The notes below the pieces were generated by a model, which made no database searches, was not told the DNA's origin, and was given only the letters and a program-made list of their open reading frames with translations. The position numbers and the translations under genes are program-made. A DNA stretch of 64,000 bases from Pempheris klunzingeri (taxonomy: Eukaryota > Chordata > Actinopteri > Acropomatiformes > Pempheridae), in contig NC_092014.1 of assembly GCF_042242105.1 (NCBI RefSeq), forward strand, positions 3,275,874-3,339,873, in the 5' to 3' direction. Shown one piece after another: positions 22,201 through 35,100 of this stretch. Positions within the stretch are counted from its first letter, which is position 1; each line of letters starts with the position of its first letter.

Positions 22201-24569
22201 TAGTGCAGACACTGGATGAACCTTGTTTTATGGATGTGTTCTACGGCTTGAATATAGATTAAAATGGTGCAAACACATCTTTATTTAAAATTGCACTATA
22301 TGCCACTAATTTACCCTGACTTAAAAATCTCTAATATCAAGACATGACCCATATTTTACTGAATAGATATCAAAGCAAATGCAGAGTGATCTTATGGATG
22401 CAAAAACATATTATTTTATCGTGCTGCCAAGTAGTGTGCGAAATGGTACACTTTGTAGGATCACATTTTTCCTAAAAAACTCCAATATTAAAAATTGTTC
22501 TGTGGGTCTTTTACTTTGAAAAGCATGCAGCCGTACTTCCGGCTTTGCACTCATTAACTGCTGACGGTTTGACTCGTGTTGAAGCCAGTGAAAACGGATA
22601 TAGTTTGTATCTACGACACGGCGTCGTCAGAGGGGCGGGGTCACACGACCCGTCTTTAAGGACACCGGGAGGACTGGGCCTGTGAACCCGCTGACCCCTG
22701 CAGGCCCCCGGGCAGCTCCGCAGCAGAAGCCCCGCTGCTGTGGAGCTTCACCTCCGTCATGTTCTCCTACATGTGAGCCTCCACTGCAACTTTAACAGCC
22801 ACCAGACAAACCCTCCCACCCTCTGAGCTCAGTGGTCTTACTCTCTGACTCTGAACCCTCATTGATGAAAAAAAAAAAAGACAAGAGGGGGTGGACAAAA
22901 TATTAGAAACACCTCTCAGTATGACACAGCTTGCAAAATGATCCAAAAGTTACTTTCAAAAACAGTTTTAAAGACAACTGAAGCTTCTAACTTCAGAAAT
23001 TGGCGTCTGAATCACTAAACTAGTGGGAAAAAAATGCAAAATCTAAATATTTTCATCATAATAATATATTTATTGATATCACAGCACAATTGATGCATCA
23101 CCAGGGCGGCAAATCTTAATATATCAGTATCATTGTAGCATATGTTTTGACATAAAGACATGTTTTAGGTCATCAGGAAATGTATTTTAATCCTCATAAT
23201 GCAGACTCGGCTGCACTACATCATTTAAAATGTATCTGAGGTCTAATTTTCCTCAGCTAAACTTCAGTATATTGTTTTATCGGTGCTGTTTGTTTGTATT
23301 CCTCATTGACGTTGGCTGATATGATGATGAATAACATGAGATAAATATCTCTGGTTGTATTTTCCATTGCGGACAATGTTATAAATCAGTGAGCAGGGCG
23401 GCTCTATGGGTGCTAATATGGTTTTTTCATCAATGTGATGAAGTGTTTAGTCAATTGTCAAGTGTTTAATTTGCTGTGACATATATCACATCATATATCG
23501 ATCGCTATATGAAGATATATGTTCCACAACATCACACACGTCTTGCTATTCCTGATAATTGAATTTCTATCCAATTAGATTAAATTAAATTCATTTTACA
23601 AGTCTAAAACGCCACGCTAAGGGATCCCAAACAAAACGTTTACTTGTTTATCAAAAAAAGAGAATATCAGTAGCATTATTAGGTTAAATTAACTATCAAA
23701 TATCAGTTTAAACAGTAGATCCTGTGTCTGTGAGGTCCTACATTGCAGAATATATATATTTAAAGTGAGATTTAAATATGCATTGACAGGCTTGCAGCAG
23801 CTCCCCGATGATGAAAAGAAACCTCCCTCTATTGCACAGCCAGTGTTATTTAGGTCAGCTCATATAGATGTTGTTAAATCTTAATGTACTGTTGGAGAAA
23901 AGTAGGTTGTCATGGCGCTTAAGCCACGTTTTATGACTCGCACAGAGGATAAGCTGTCTGTTAAAGCCCGTATATGTGGGCCTGTGGGCTGTCTGCATGA
24001 CGGCCCTCGAATAATGTGCATTCATTTGGTTTGTCTGTTTAAACTGGAATGTGGGCCAAGCTCAGATTTATCAAAGTTAAAGGACAATACCGCCATTTTT
24101 GGAGGAGCAAGGTGAATATATTGGTAGCATCCTCTCTTTCTCCCTTATGTGACGCCCATCACTCTGTTGGTCAACCCGCCACAAACACGCTACCGCTTTA
24201 ACGAAATGACACGTAGGTTTGATGAGCTGTTTACTCATTAATCTGCAGAGCTGCATCGCCACTCATTTATTATGAATTATAAATGAATGTTTGTCCCCTC
24301 AGGTGGTGATGAAATAAGAGCTATTTTATATAACATAATTAGAATCCAGCAGAGCAGTTAGCACAGCGTTCAACATGTTGTGTTACTATCATGTTGCCTG
24401 CGTGCGTGCGTGCGTGTGTCCGCAGCTAATCTCGCACACTACTGGATAGCATAATATTTTTTATAATAACATTTATGCCGAATGACCTCTCATGGTTGCA
24501 AAAACCTATTTTATTGATGGTTTTCTGGTGTCACAGGGGCCACAAATCGTCAAAAATGCATCATCCATC

Positions 24570-24660
24570 GGTTTGTGGACCGCCGATTTGAAGCCTTGAT
24601 TTTGGCCTTATTGGCGTCACCATCTTGGTTTTTTGGAGCCAGAAGTGAAGACGGCCTCTG
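24570..24660. repeat. Dispersed repeat, copy 1
   Basis: GGTTTGTGGACCGCCGATTT, AAGCCTTGATTTTGGCC and CACCATCTTGGTTTTTTGG recur in the same order at about 38,107-38,205. The two copies diverge by point changes and small indels. I know similar phrases from many teleost genomes but cannot name the family. Confidence 0.6.
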
Positions 24661-25138
24661 GTTGGTTTGCATACCCTGCTTTGTCACCTATTTTCCTCTA
24701 AATGTGACCAACATTTACTAAATGAATGTCATGCTGCATTGAAGAAGACTTGAAACTAGCGAATGAGACCATAAATTCATCCACATTCTGGAGGATTAAC
24801 GATGTTAAAAAAAGACCAAATATTGACAAATGAGGTGTAGAACGACAAACACACTCAATTATGTCCCATTACAGCATTTAAACATTTGGAATCTGATCTG
24901 AATTTACCCATGAAAGTAATGTTTGTGATAAACAACGATGAAAATCCATAGAAAAGTTTGTTCTCCTTTTGAACAGGAGCATCTGCAGTTTAATTCCATA
25001 TGAGAAACGTTATGATCCACAAAAGTTACACAAGACACGACATGAATGAACTTCTGCTTCTGTTGTCTTTGCCAACATCTGACTGCATGTGAGGTGGTGT
25101 TAACAGGCCCAGTGTCTCAGGCTGTTTCCTGTGGTGCT

Positions 25139-25712
25139 GGTTTAGGGCAGGTTTGGGACAGGTTTAGGTCAGGTTTAAGTCAGGTTTAAGTCAGGGTTAG
25201 GTCAGGTTTAGATCAGGTTTAAGTCAGGTTTAAGTCAGGGTTAGGTTTGGTTTAGATCAGGTTTAGGTTTGGTTTAGATCAGGGTTAGGTTTGGTTTAGA
25301 CCAGATTTAGGTTACGTTTAGATCAGGGTTAGGTCAGGGTTAGGTCAGTTATAGGTTAAGTTTAGGTCAGGGTTAGGTCAGGTTTAGATCAGGTTTAGGT
25401 TTGGTTTAGATCAGGTTTAGGTTAGGTTTAGGTTTGGTCTACATCAGGTTTAGGCCAGTTATAGGATAGGTTTAGATCAGGTTTAGGTTTGATTTAGATC
25501 AGGGTTAGGTTTGGGTTAGGGTTAGGCCAGGGTTAAGTCAGGTGTAGATCAGGTTTAGATCAGGGTTGGGTCAGTTATAGGTTAAATTTAGGTCAGGGTT
25601 AATCCAGGTTTAGGCCAGGTTTGGATCCGGTTTATGTCAGGTTTAGGTAATTTATAGTTTAGGTTAGGTTTAGGCCAGGGTTAAGCCAGGTTTAGATCAG
25701 GTTTAGGCTAAG
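25139..25712. repeat. Degenerate TTAGG/TTTAG minisatellite
   Basis: About 570 bp are built from 10-12 bp steps such as CAGGTTTAAGT, CAGGGTTAGGT and CAGGTTTAGAT, separated by GGTTTGGTTTAGATC. Core words are GGTTAGG, GGTTTAG and TCAGG. G-rich bias is strong on the plus strand and C-rich on the other. No frame is open through it. Confidence 0.9.
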
Positions 25713-27894
25713 TCTAAAAGAGATCTCCTGGCAGAGATCTGCCCTCCACTGAGTGCACTTTCCTAAAGTTGTTTCTGAACTTCCCTTGTTGTTCACTGTC
25801 TGAGCTTGAACATTCATCTAATTCACCAATCTGATAAAAACAAACCACCACGTCTTTGGACTGTTGGCAGGACAGTGAGGTTCACTGTCCTGCTTCTTCT
25901 TCTTCTTCTGCTTCTTCTTCTTCTTCTTCTCATCCTTCAAAAGGCTGAAGCTGATTGTGGCAGAACGTTAAAATGAAGAAAAGATTTTGCACACAGTCGA
26001 TAACTGCAAACTCAATTCATAGAGGGAAAATCCTCCAATAGCTCATTCCTGAGTTTGACGAGCTCAATTAAAGTATTTAAGAGCTCCCTTGTGCAGACGT
26101 GTATTCTGACGTCCTGCCTGCAAACCGCTGCAGGTCCTTCCAGCTAACAAAGCTCGTGTGAGCCATTGTGATGAGAGTCTCTCTTTGTGAGCAAGTCAAC
26201 CTCGTCCTCGAATGCCAAGGTAACTCGACGAAACCCGCCTCAGCAACAACAACACCGGCACAGCGGAGGTCAACGTGCATCGTGTTTATTCTCCTTCTCA
26301 GGGCTCCGAGTGACGCAATTAACCTCAAACAAATCATCACGCAGCCATGTTTGTGTTTGTGTTATCGCATCCTTGGGAGATAAGAGCACGCTTGTGTGAG
26401 AGTAAACGGTTAAACTTAGGTATTTGTGGAGTGCTGAGTCACGCAGCGGATGTCTCCATCACCCAGGTGTGTGTGTGTGTGTGTGTTTCATTCACATGCC
26501 AGCCTGCTCTGGAGGAATCTTAACAATGCCAACAAAGCAGTCAGATCATATTAGACATATATTCTTTATTGGGTGTTTCACATAAAACGCCACTCACGTA
26601 GAAGCATCTACTTCACACTAAGCACAAGGTCACGTTTTGGGGATCTCATCTCCACCAACAATCAGATCAGCAAATTAGTACATTTGTGTAACCATGGTGA
26701 CTCTTCACACACTAAATATCCGTCTCTCCATCTCCATCTACGTTGCCAGGAATGTTTAACAGTGAGCCAGATATCAGAAAAAGGACCGAACAGATTCATA
26801 AAACCAAGAATATGACTTTTTTTTTTGGGGCCAGTTCACAGCCGGCATGTGTGGAGCTGCTAAAGTGTGGAGTGTTCACTCCTGTTCGTTAAGTTTGTTT
26901 GGCCCGTGGTGAGCGGCGCCATTTGTTTGTCCGATGATTCACTGACACTCAGAATGTGACTCTGACGTCCTTCTGCGCGCTAACTGTGGCGCGCTTCATC
27001 ATGAGTGGGATTGGGAGCGTAATCCGAGCCAACTGCGGAAAAAAACAAACCCAAAACACGAGGGTTTATGGGCACATCTGATAGCCCTGCAGTTAATGGT
27101 TGGAAAGCCTGACAGGAGAAAATGAAGTGAGAGCAAACCGCAGTCTGGACTGATGCTCGTGTTCAGCTTTTTCTTCGTGTGCTTCTCGCCTGGCATCGAA
27201 CACCACAGACCTACACACTCTGAGATGAGGTTACGGGACCCGGTGTCGGGTTTAGCCGCGACTCTCCAGCAGCGCTGACGTCTCCAACTTGGCCGGTGGA
27301 CGGGCGACAAGAACTCCGTCCAATAACGGAGCTACGTGTGAGTCCGTGTGGCTTTATTGTTTCCAAGCTCTGCTTCGCTTGAAACTAAATACCGGCGTTC
27401 AGGCGAGCGAAGCCTTACTCTGCTGTTGGCCGTGATAAGTTGTGATCGCACTCTGTTGGATTTGGGCCCCCGCTTGTGTAACTGGCTGTCCGGCCCACTG
27501 CTGCGTACCCACTTTGAGATGGATGCCGCCGCCACCACAACTACCGAAGAGGGCTGAAGGGAAAAAGATACAACGCAATTTGGTCTTTCTAAAAAGTAGC
27601 TGTATATTGATTTTGATTCTTTTTGGCTGAAGCAAAGTGGTTTTAGAGAGGAGGACGAGGAGGGAAGGAGTTAAGGAAGAAGGAGGGAGGGAGGGAGGGA
27701 GGGAGGAAGGGAGGGAGGGGCTCTGAGGGTTGGATATGGGGGAGTGGTGAGGGGAGGCGTAGTTGTGGTGGTGGCTGGCAGCTCCGACTCTTAAAGCATC
27801 TTATTCAAAGTAAACGTTAAAATGATATTAAAAAAAAGATAATCCAGCCGTTTTGACCGCAGGAGAGGAACCAGAATATATGCTGTTACATGGA

Positions 27895-27934
27895 CCCACA
27901 TCTGTACCCACATCTGTACCCACATCTGTACCCA
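27895..27934. repeat. 12-bp tandem repeat
   Basis: Three copies of CCCACATCTGTA in direct succession. Confidence 0.9.
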
Positions 27935-29910
27935 AGAACAACTGAAAAACATTGTTGGCGACTTCCTCTCCAACACGACCATAACATGAACTAGATTTCT
28001 GGACACGCCAGGCAGTGTGGACGGACCCACAAGTATCTTTTAGACTATCCTCTACGAAAGCAGAGGAGATAACACCTTCCCATGTGACCGCGGTCAGATT
28101 CTTCCCCTAAGTCCTTCCGAATTCTCCGTCACACCTTCCCTCGACACCATGACGACGCTCTCCATCGACGTCAAGGAAAAGTGTTTAGGAAAAAAAGAGC
28201 TTTTTGAGCGTTCAGTCGCAGCTCCGGCGTTCGATCGGTCATCAGCTGCACAAACTGTAGTCATAACCTCAAACTCTTGACCTCTGGCGACAGATTTTTC
28301 CAGTTGGCCTCGAGCGTGACCGCAGACTAATTTGCTCCATACTCGGATTGCATGTGTGCAGATTAACACGTGCTCTCCATTGCACACGGGGCAGTGCTAT
28401 TAGTACAGTACAGCTAGTAGTACGCTGGACATGCTCACAACTAGTTTCCTGCAACTTTATGACAAAACATTTTGTTTATGCTCGATTAAATATCCAACGC
28501 CAGCCAATCAGAGGCTTCCACCACTAACAGGATGGGATTTCTGACAGATCACAGCCACTGAAAATGTCTAGCAAAGCCTGAAATACCATTTTCTTTTGTT
28601 AATGTACTTTTTTTTTTCTTCATGGCTTCATTTAAAAGCAGCTATTTTCTCTGCTACAGAAGATGTGCGAGGGGTCGCTGTGCCTTAAAGAGCTCTTAAC
28701 CCTGAGAGAATTCTTGAGCTGAAGTTTAAATGAGGAATTTAGCTGCTGTTTCAAAGGCAGATTTTTAAGGGAGAATACTAAGGGAGAAAAAGAAAAGGGG
28801 GCAGGGGGGGGGTTACATTTTGAGTTATTTTAGATATTATCACCGGATCTATCAGCAGCGACCGGCAGCTTCAGTCCAACAGCGCGTCTCTACAGTACAT
28901 CCTACAGTGCATCTGTACACAAGCAGGCGAGAACGGGCAGGATTTCATCAAAAGGGGTCGAGTGGAGAGGGACTGAATTGGGCGATGAGATCACCATGGC
29001 AACGAGGACCTCCGCGGTGTGGAGCATGAGGGGAGTGTGGGAGGGAGTTTCATGCTGAAGTGGTCTAAAGTGGAGGGAAACGCTCTTCACTTCTTTTTGC
29101 TTTTTTCTTTTTTTTTTTTTTTTTTTACGGTTTTGGGAGATTCTCATGGCCGCGATCCAAGCACTCACAGTAATGAACTCTTCACACACACTCACACACT
29201 CTCACTTTCACACACGGCATTACATCACAGATAATAACAGTTATATAACGAGACCGCACGGACACTGAGGTAATTACAGCACGCTTACATCAGTGCACGC
29301 AGGCCAAATAAATACACTTAAGAAATTCATGTTCCCTGATGGCTGCAACACAAAAATGTAAACAAACACAAACTAAACTGAAGTATCACAAAAACTGAAG
29401 TATCTAAGGATTGCACATTTCAGAGATGGAAGATTAATATCTACTCCTAACAGATGGCGTTACAGTTTCACTGGAAATCATTTTTTATCAGTAACAGACA
29501 AAAAAAAAAAGTCAAAGCGTTCTTCATTTTTGATTTTTCTCATGAATCCTGCCATCAGCTAAGTCATAACTTCAAACTGTGTGTGTTGTATTGGATTGGA
29601 TTGTATTCTCCTTGTTATCTAACACTTCACCATGTCGCTCGATAAAAACCTCTTCAATTTTAAATCCCAGGTGCTCTACAGAATTGTAAATATTTCCAAA
29701 GAAAAACTGACTTTTCTGCTGTTGTCTCATCAATTTTACACAATGTGTGTGTGTGTGTGTGTGTGTGTGGGCGGACGGGGGATGTTTAATGGTTAGGAGT
29801 TACGTTAAAATCAAGTCCAGCCAACCACAGGATAGGAATGATGAGAGGCATCGCAGTCCTGGAGGAGAGAGGAAAACTGATTTCAGCGTGAGGAGAGATC
29901 GCAGCGACAC

Positions 29911-29911
29911 A

Positions 29912-29950
<39 letters not shown>
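29911..29950. repeat. AAT microsatellite
   Basis: About 13 uninterrupted AAT units. Confidence 0.95.
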
Positions 29951-31429
29951 TCCTGCAGTCATGAATATAACGTGCAGGCAGTACTGACTGTGGAGGTCAA
30001 AGCAAAATGTGAAATAACTCAGTAATTGTAGGGTCCTGTGTGGATCCAAAGCACGAGTGGCTCAGAGCAACGGTGCCTTTGAAAAATCACAAAAGTGCCT
30101 CTTTTTTTTGTGTGCATTTCATCCAGCTCATTTCTTTTCACAGAGTTGATAAATATTCACGCCTGAATGCCACTTCTGTCCCTGCAGGGAGTTTTGTGTC
30201 AGGGACTTTTTTCCCACTGCACTCCGAGAGAGAAAAATGGAGTGTGTTTTTTTTTTTTTTTTTTTTTTTTTGATTTGCAAACATGCAAATAGAGCACGCA
30301 GCCCGGAGGATCAGAAAGTGTTGGCACAAAGAATATACAAACGTATAATGGGTCTCATTCAAACCTCTGTGTTTCTTCTCACTGTTTATTCTCCTCCTGC
30401 TCTCCCTTGCTGGTCTGCAACTTTTTATGGAAACTGAAACAACACCAGTATGAGACGCTCGTCTTAAAGGCCCAATCAGATGTGTGTGTGTGTTTTTTTT
30501 AAATTTTTTTTCATGATATCACACTCGTTTATTCCCAACCACGGTGATACATAACTTGAGGATTCAATTTATAGAACACAGCATAATGTGTGTTTCTTAA
30601 CTCCTCATAATTCAAAGTACAGGCCCGGTTTTGATTCACTTACATTACACTCTGTGTTCCAGTGTAGGTGATTTGCAGGCAAATGAGGTTTATCTTTGTT
30701 AAGTAGTAGGAATACATTTGCATAAATTGGCAATTAGCACGGGTTTCTCAGACGTGTAAGAGCCATAACAAGATAAAACAATATGAAGACATACGCTGTG
30801 ATAATATTCTAACACGTGCGATACTAAGAAATGCTTTACTTTTAGGTGAAAGTATAATGCCTTTGGGAGTATTGAATAATTAATGCTGTAGTGGTTGAAC
30901 TGTCTCAGATACTGTGCTCCGTCACTGTTATTGAGGAGGAACAGAGAAAGAGTGAAGTGATTTTGTTACCTTTGTTATTTTTCACAGTAAATGAAGAATG
31001 AAACTTGGCGTCTCTACTTTGAGTCAGACTGAAACTCAGCCGTGGTCAACTAGCCAAAGCCGTCTGTCCCAGCATAAGTGGGATGGCTTCACCCCTCTGA
31101 ACCGGGAGTCCTCGCTTTAGGCCCTGAGCACGTGCGTGGTTTCCAGCTCAGCACCAGCTGGAAAGAACCTCGGAGGCATTTTACATCACAACCTTAATCT
31201 CCAGCCCCGACATTAAAGGGTCGCGTTCTTTCCAGTTTGAGAAGCATCTTGATAATTAGATCCTTTATTACTTTTAATCATCTTCAAGCAGTTATCTGTG
31301 CTTTTATCACTTTTCCTCCAGATTATCGTAATGCTGCGTTTACATGACTCAGCCATAACGTGACTGCACGGCTTCGGGGCGCCCAAAAAAAAACCTGGCG
31401 TCGCCAGACTTTCAACGAATCACGAAAGC

Positions 31430-31745
31430 CAAGATCATATCTCAGCTATTTTAGCTTTCTCCCGCTGGCTGTCTGTTAGATTTAGAACTGATTTTAACAT
31501 TTTAATCTTGACTTTTAAGGCCCTGCATGGTTTGGCACAGAGGTTTTTAATCAGTACTCACCAGCACATAGTTCGTCTCATAAGGCCGAGGGTGACATCT
31601 ACCTGCTACATGGTTTTATGTGTTACTTTAAGCTGTTTACTGGTTATTGCTATGTGCAGACTTTACTTCAGGTGGTATTTGATTGCTCACTTGTTCTAGT
31701 TTGTCTTTGGTTTTGAGAGGTGCTACATAAATAAAGTTATTATCA
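31430..31745 (+). mobile_element. LINE 3' fragment (L2/CR1-like)
   Basis: The plus strand encodes TFKALHGLAQRFLIS, the eroded C-terminal signature of fish LINE ORF2 (family form YKALHGLAP). It ends with GGTGCTACATAAATAAAGTT and an ATTATC tail. Frameshifts and stops show that it is dead. Confidence 0.7.
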
Positions 31746-31906
31746 TCATTTCTTTGACAATCTGGCTGTTAGCTGTGTTCATTGTGTCGGTGCAGGTCGA
31801 GATTTTAATGTTATTTAGGGACATACGCTACTTAAAAGTGCTTTATTCTCTCTCTTTCACATGTTTGAAAAGTTCTCCTGGTGGACAAATGGCACACAGT
31901 GATAAT

Positions 31907-31939
31907 GGGGGGGGGGGGGGGGGGGGGGGGGGCGGGGGG
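31907..31939. repeat. Poly-G run
   Basis: 26 consecutive G bases (31,907-31,932), then one C and five more G. It lies about 70 bp beyond the atp6v0e1 stop-proximal donor, so in transcript sense it is a C run. Confidence 0.95.
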
Positions 31940-32012
31940 ACATCTGACCCTTTTCATTAGACGTAGATGACAGGTTGTGCCTTCAGGTGTTCTTCTGACA
32001 AACTCACCTTGT

Positions 32013-32106
32013 TTACTCCCAGAAGTAGCGCAGATACCATATAGTTTCATTCTTCAGCTGCGGGCCGAACAGAGGGTTGGCTTGGGCCAGAATGGCTATC
32101 AACCAG
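32013..32106 (-). CDS. atp6v0e1: atp6v0e1 coding exon 3 with stop
   Basis: 94 coding bases after CTCCTCAG, ending [14 protein letters not shown]...YLRYFWE-stop (TAA at 32,015-32,013). Five bases after the stop, ACAAG is followed by GTGAGT, a near-perfect donor, so the 3' UTR probably continues in another exon. Confidence 0.95.
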
Positions 32107-35100
32107 CTGAGGAGAGACAAAGGAGAGGTTATCAGCCTCTATTATGATAATAATACACAGGTGTAATCTATAATTGATCTCCTCAACGAAAGTTCTGCTG
32201 TTTTTACAGCCCGGGCCTCTCTGCTGGTTGTAATCATCACCATTACTGTAGCGATAAGGCCTCACTTACCTGGAGGTCTATATGGACATTATATTATCAC
32301 CCTATTAATCAAGCACGGTTGTCTTTTGCCCCTCTGAGCTACTAATGAGTTCACCCTGCAGGCTGACCTGGATGCAGCTATGTGTTCTTAATGACCTGGT
32401 TACCACCGGTGTGAATTCACACACACACACACACTGAGACATCATGCGGATGGATTAAATGAAGCAAGTTTCACAACCTTATAAAAGTTCTTTGGTTGTG
32501 AAGCAGTTTTCAGGGCAGCAGCCTCCGTAATAATAGTGGTGAACACAATGCTATTATAACCTTGGAAATGTAAACCTCCTCCCTATTTACTGGACTTTAA
32601 GTCAGGCAGATTGTTGGCCGCCTGTTCCAGGGCCCAGCTAGGGGGAATCTACAAAGGACCCTTGGATCACCTGTGCCATGTGCTCTTCAGGTAAAGTGGT
32701 TCAGGATAAAAGCTGCTCTGTGAGTGAGCGAGTGAGGGTGAGTGCCTTTGACTGTTTCTCTGGATGAAACAAAGATTTCGTTGAATCACTATGAAATAAT
32801 CGTGCTGAAAAATAGCTCCAAAGCTTTTGAGACAGTAAAAGCCAAACACACGTGGTTTTACTGTTTGAACTGTTGCTATTTTGTTGAACAAAGCTCGTGT
32901 TACAGAAACTGATCACTTTTAAACAGAATCTGGTGATAAAGCATCTTTGACACGAGCCTTAAATCACCTGCTTCCAGCTTCTCCTCATGTTTGCTACGGC
33001 TAATTTTCCTGGTTTGATTCAGCATGGCTCAGAAATGGCTAGCTCGACGTTATTAGGCCACTTGGTATTTACCAGAGCCCTTTAACATGCTGCGTTCTGA
33101 AGCAGCACGCAGATTTATGGGTTTTTATTTGTTAATCAATGCAAATCTGATGCTAATTTGTGGAAGCTAACAAGCTAAAAGCTGATGTTAATCACGACGG
33201 CTACACCTCACTGATCCGAGCACTGGTTTGTTGTATTTCATCTTCATGCCTTTTATGTGTTTTTGTAAACTTTTTGCATGTCACAAGGATTTCTGTGATG
33301 AATCTAGTCTGATGTATTTGAAATAGTTAGAATGCGGAGCAATCAGCAGCTGGTACACAGGACTTAAATAGGAACTTGGCCTGTCTTTCTCCAGCTTTGT
33401 ATCATTACAATGTGGGTAGTTTAAACAAATGAACGATGTTTATTTATCCTCCATGTAGCCTGGACCCAGAGCTCCGTCCTCATTTAGTCCACGAGCTCTA
33501 AAGCTGTTTTCTGTCTGCCCACCTCAAGAAAACATCTGTAATATTTTAATGCTGGAATCAGACCTTCGGGGCAACTTGGATGAGCCAGAACACGCCGGGA
33601 GTCGAGCACCCCTAAGTGGTGAGGAGCACGGCGCAGTGCATCATGGTTGTTGTAGGAGTTCTACCTTTTGAGCTAAACAGAATACCACAACCCTCTTTCT
33701 CTGTCGTCTCTGGTCACGTAGACGACCTGGGCTGCCTTTCCAGCAGTGAAATGTGTCTTTAAACAATGCAGAGCTGTGAAGTAACAACTAAAAGTATGTT
33801 AATAAAATAAAAGATGCAACATAGATGATCCATTATCCATTTTTCAACAAATCTGAGTGTAAATATTCCCTAAAGCTGCAGCTGAAGGAGCTGCGGCTCC
33901 CTCTAGTGTTGCATTCACACTCCTGCATGCACAGCCGACGTCTCCTTGCTCTCTGCTTCTTCATCACCTCGTCTTCACAGTCACAATCTTACAAAACATC
34001 ACTAACTTAGAGCTTTTTCCAGCCTGTTTTAGGATAATTTCTTCAGTTTCCAACTGCAGAAAACTCCCGGCGATAGACCTCTGTGTTGTTATGACCAGCT
34101 TAGGCTTTCTTTTTTTTTTTCACCACACAATCATAAAAATTCCCTTTGTGTCCTCTGGTGCTCCATAAATCTATTATTTATCTTGCATCTACCATCCAGA
34201 TCTGTCACTTCTCCCTGCAGCTCGTCTCAGCAGGAGCAGTAGAGCTGCCGGTTTTTTACTTCTGACATCTCTTTTGCCAGACCTGGAGCTTCCAAGGCTG
34301 CTACAGACTCTGAAATAACATTGTGTGTCAGCATATTTAGGTTATCCTTCATGTCTCTTGCAAGATCCACTCTGTAGCTGGCACGAGCCTTATGCATGCT
34401 CCATCTGAATACTTGCAACCCATTTTAATTGACCTTCCCTTCTCGTTTCTTATCATGCAAAGCTGCAGACATGAAACCGTCGCCCTCATAGTGAGGCGCA
34501 CTGTAGGACAGCAAGCACAGCACTCACTGGTCATTCATGAAGATCGCAGGGAGACATTATCAACTTGATTTTAAAGTTTCCTAACAACATGCTGAATGGC
34601 AGCAGCTCCACAGTTAGAGAGAACAAATAACCAGCATTAGAACATAAACACAAGAGATGCTTATGGCAAACCAAAGTTGCAGTCATGAGTAATCATATGA
34701 CCACTGGCTTTACATACTCTGATTGTTTTCACATATCTGTGTACTTACTTTGGTAATGAATTCATGTATTGTATTGCAACTGTATCATGTCGTACTGTAG
34801 TGCTCACTGAAGCACTGCATTGATAACGTTGGGCCACCAATTTGTCATGACCTGCCCAGCTCCTTAGACAACTGTGGCACAGTTACACCACCGAAGTGTT
34901 GGTTAATGTGCACCGTCCCTGCTTGGTAGGATGGATAGATAGATAGATAGTTTATACTTACAATAGGTAACAGCAGATCGCTGTGAGGATGAGACTGGTG
35001 ACAATCACACTGTCAAAGAAAACAGAGGTGCAGCTCTATTAACACACTAGTAAGTTAGTTCAATACGAATGTTAATCCATTTCACAATAAAATGTCCATA

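Larger units (their letters stand above)
21100..25138. other. Gene-free AT-rich spacer
   Basis: Upstream of the putative crebrf promoter. It contains AT-rich DNA, one LINE tail, part of an element with GGTGGACAAAATATTAGAAA near 22,893 that is common in fish genomes, a GCGT repeat near 24,405, a GC-rich block at 22,615-22,790 and a repeat at 24,570-24,660. No supported gene. Confidence 0.5.
25713..30500. other. Gene-free spacer with simple repeats
   Basis: Holds a CTT/CTG repeat (25,898-25,930), GGGA repeat (27,663-27,720), three copies of a 12-bp unit CCCACATCTGTA (27,895-27,934), GT repeat (29,744-29,769), AAT repeat (29,911-29,950) and T runs (29,108-29,127, 30,247-30,271). Open frames are short and unlike known proteins. 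The end nearest 30,500 may hold the atp6v0e1 3' UTR. Confidence 0.5.
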
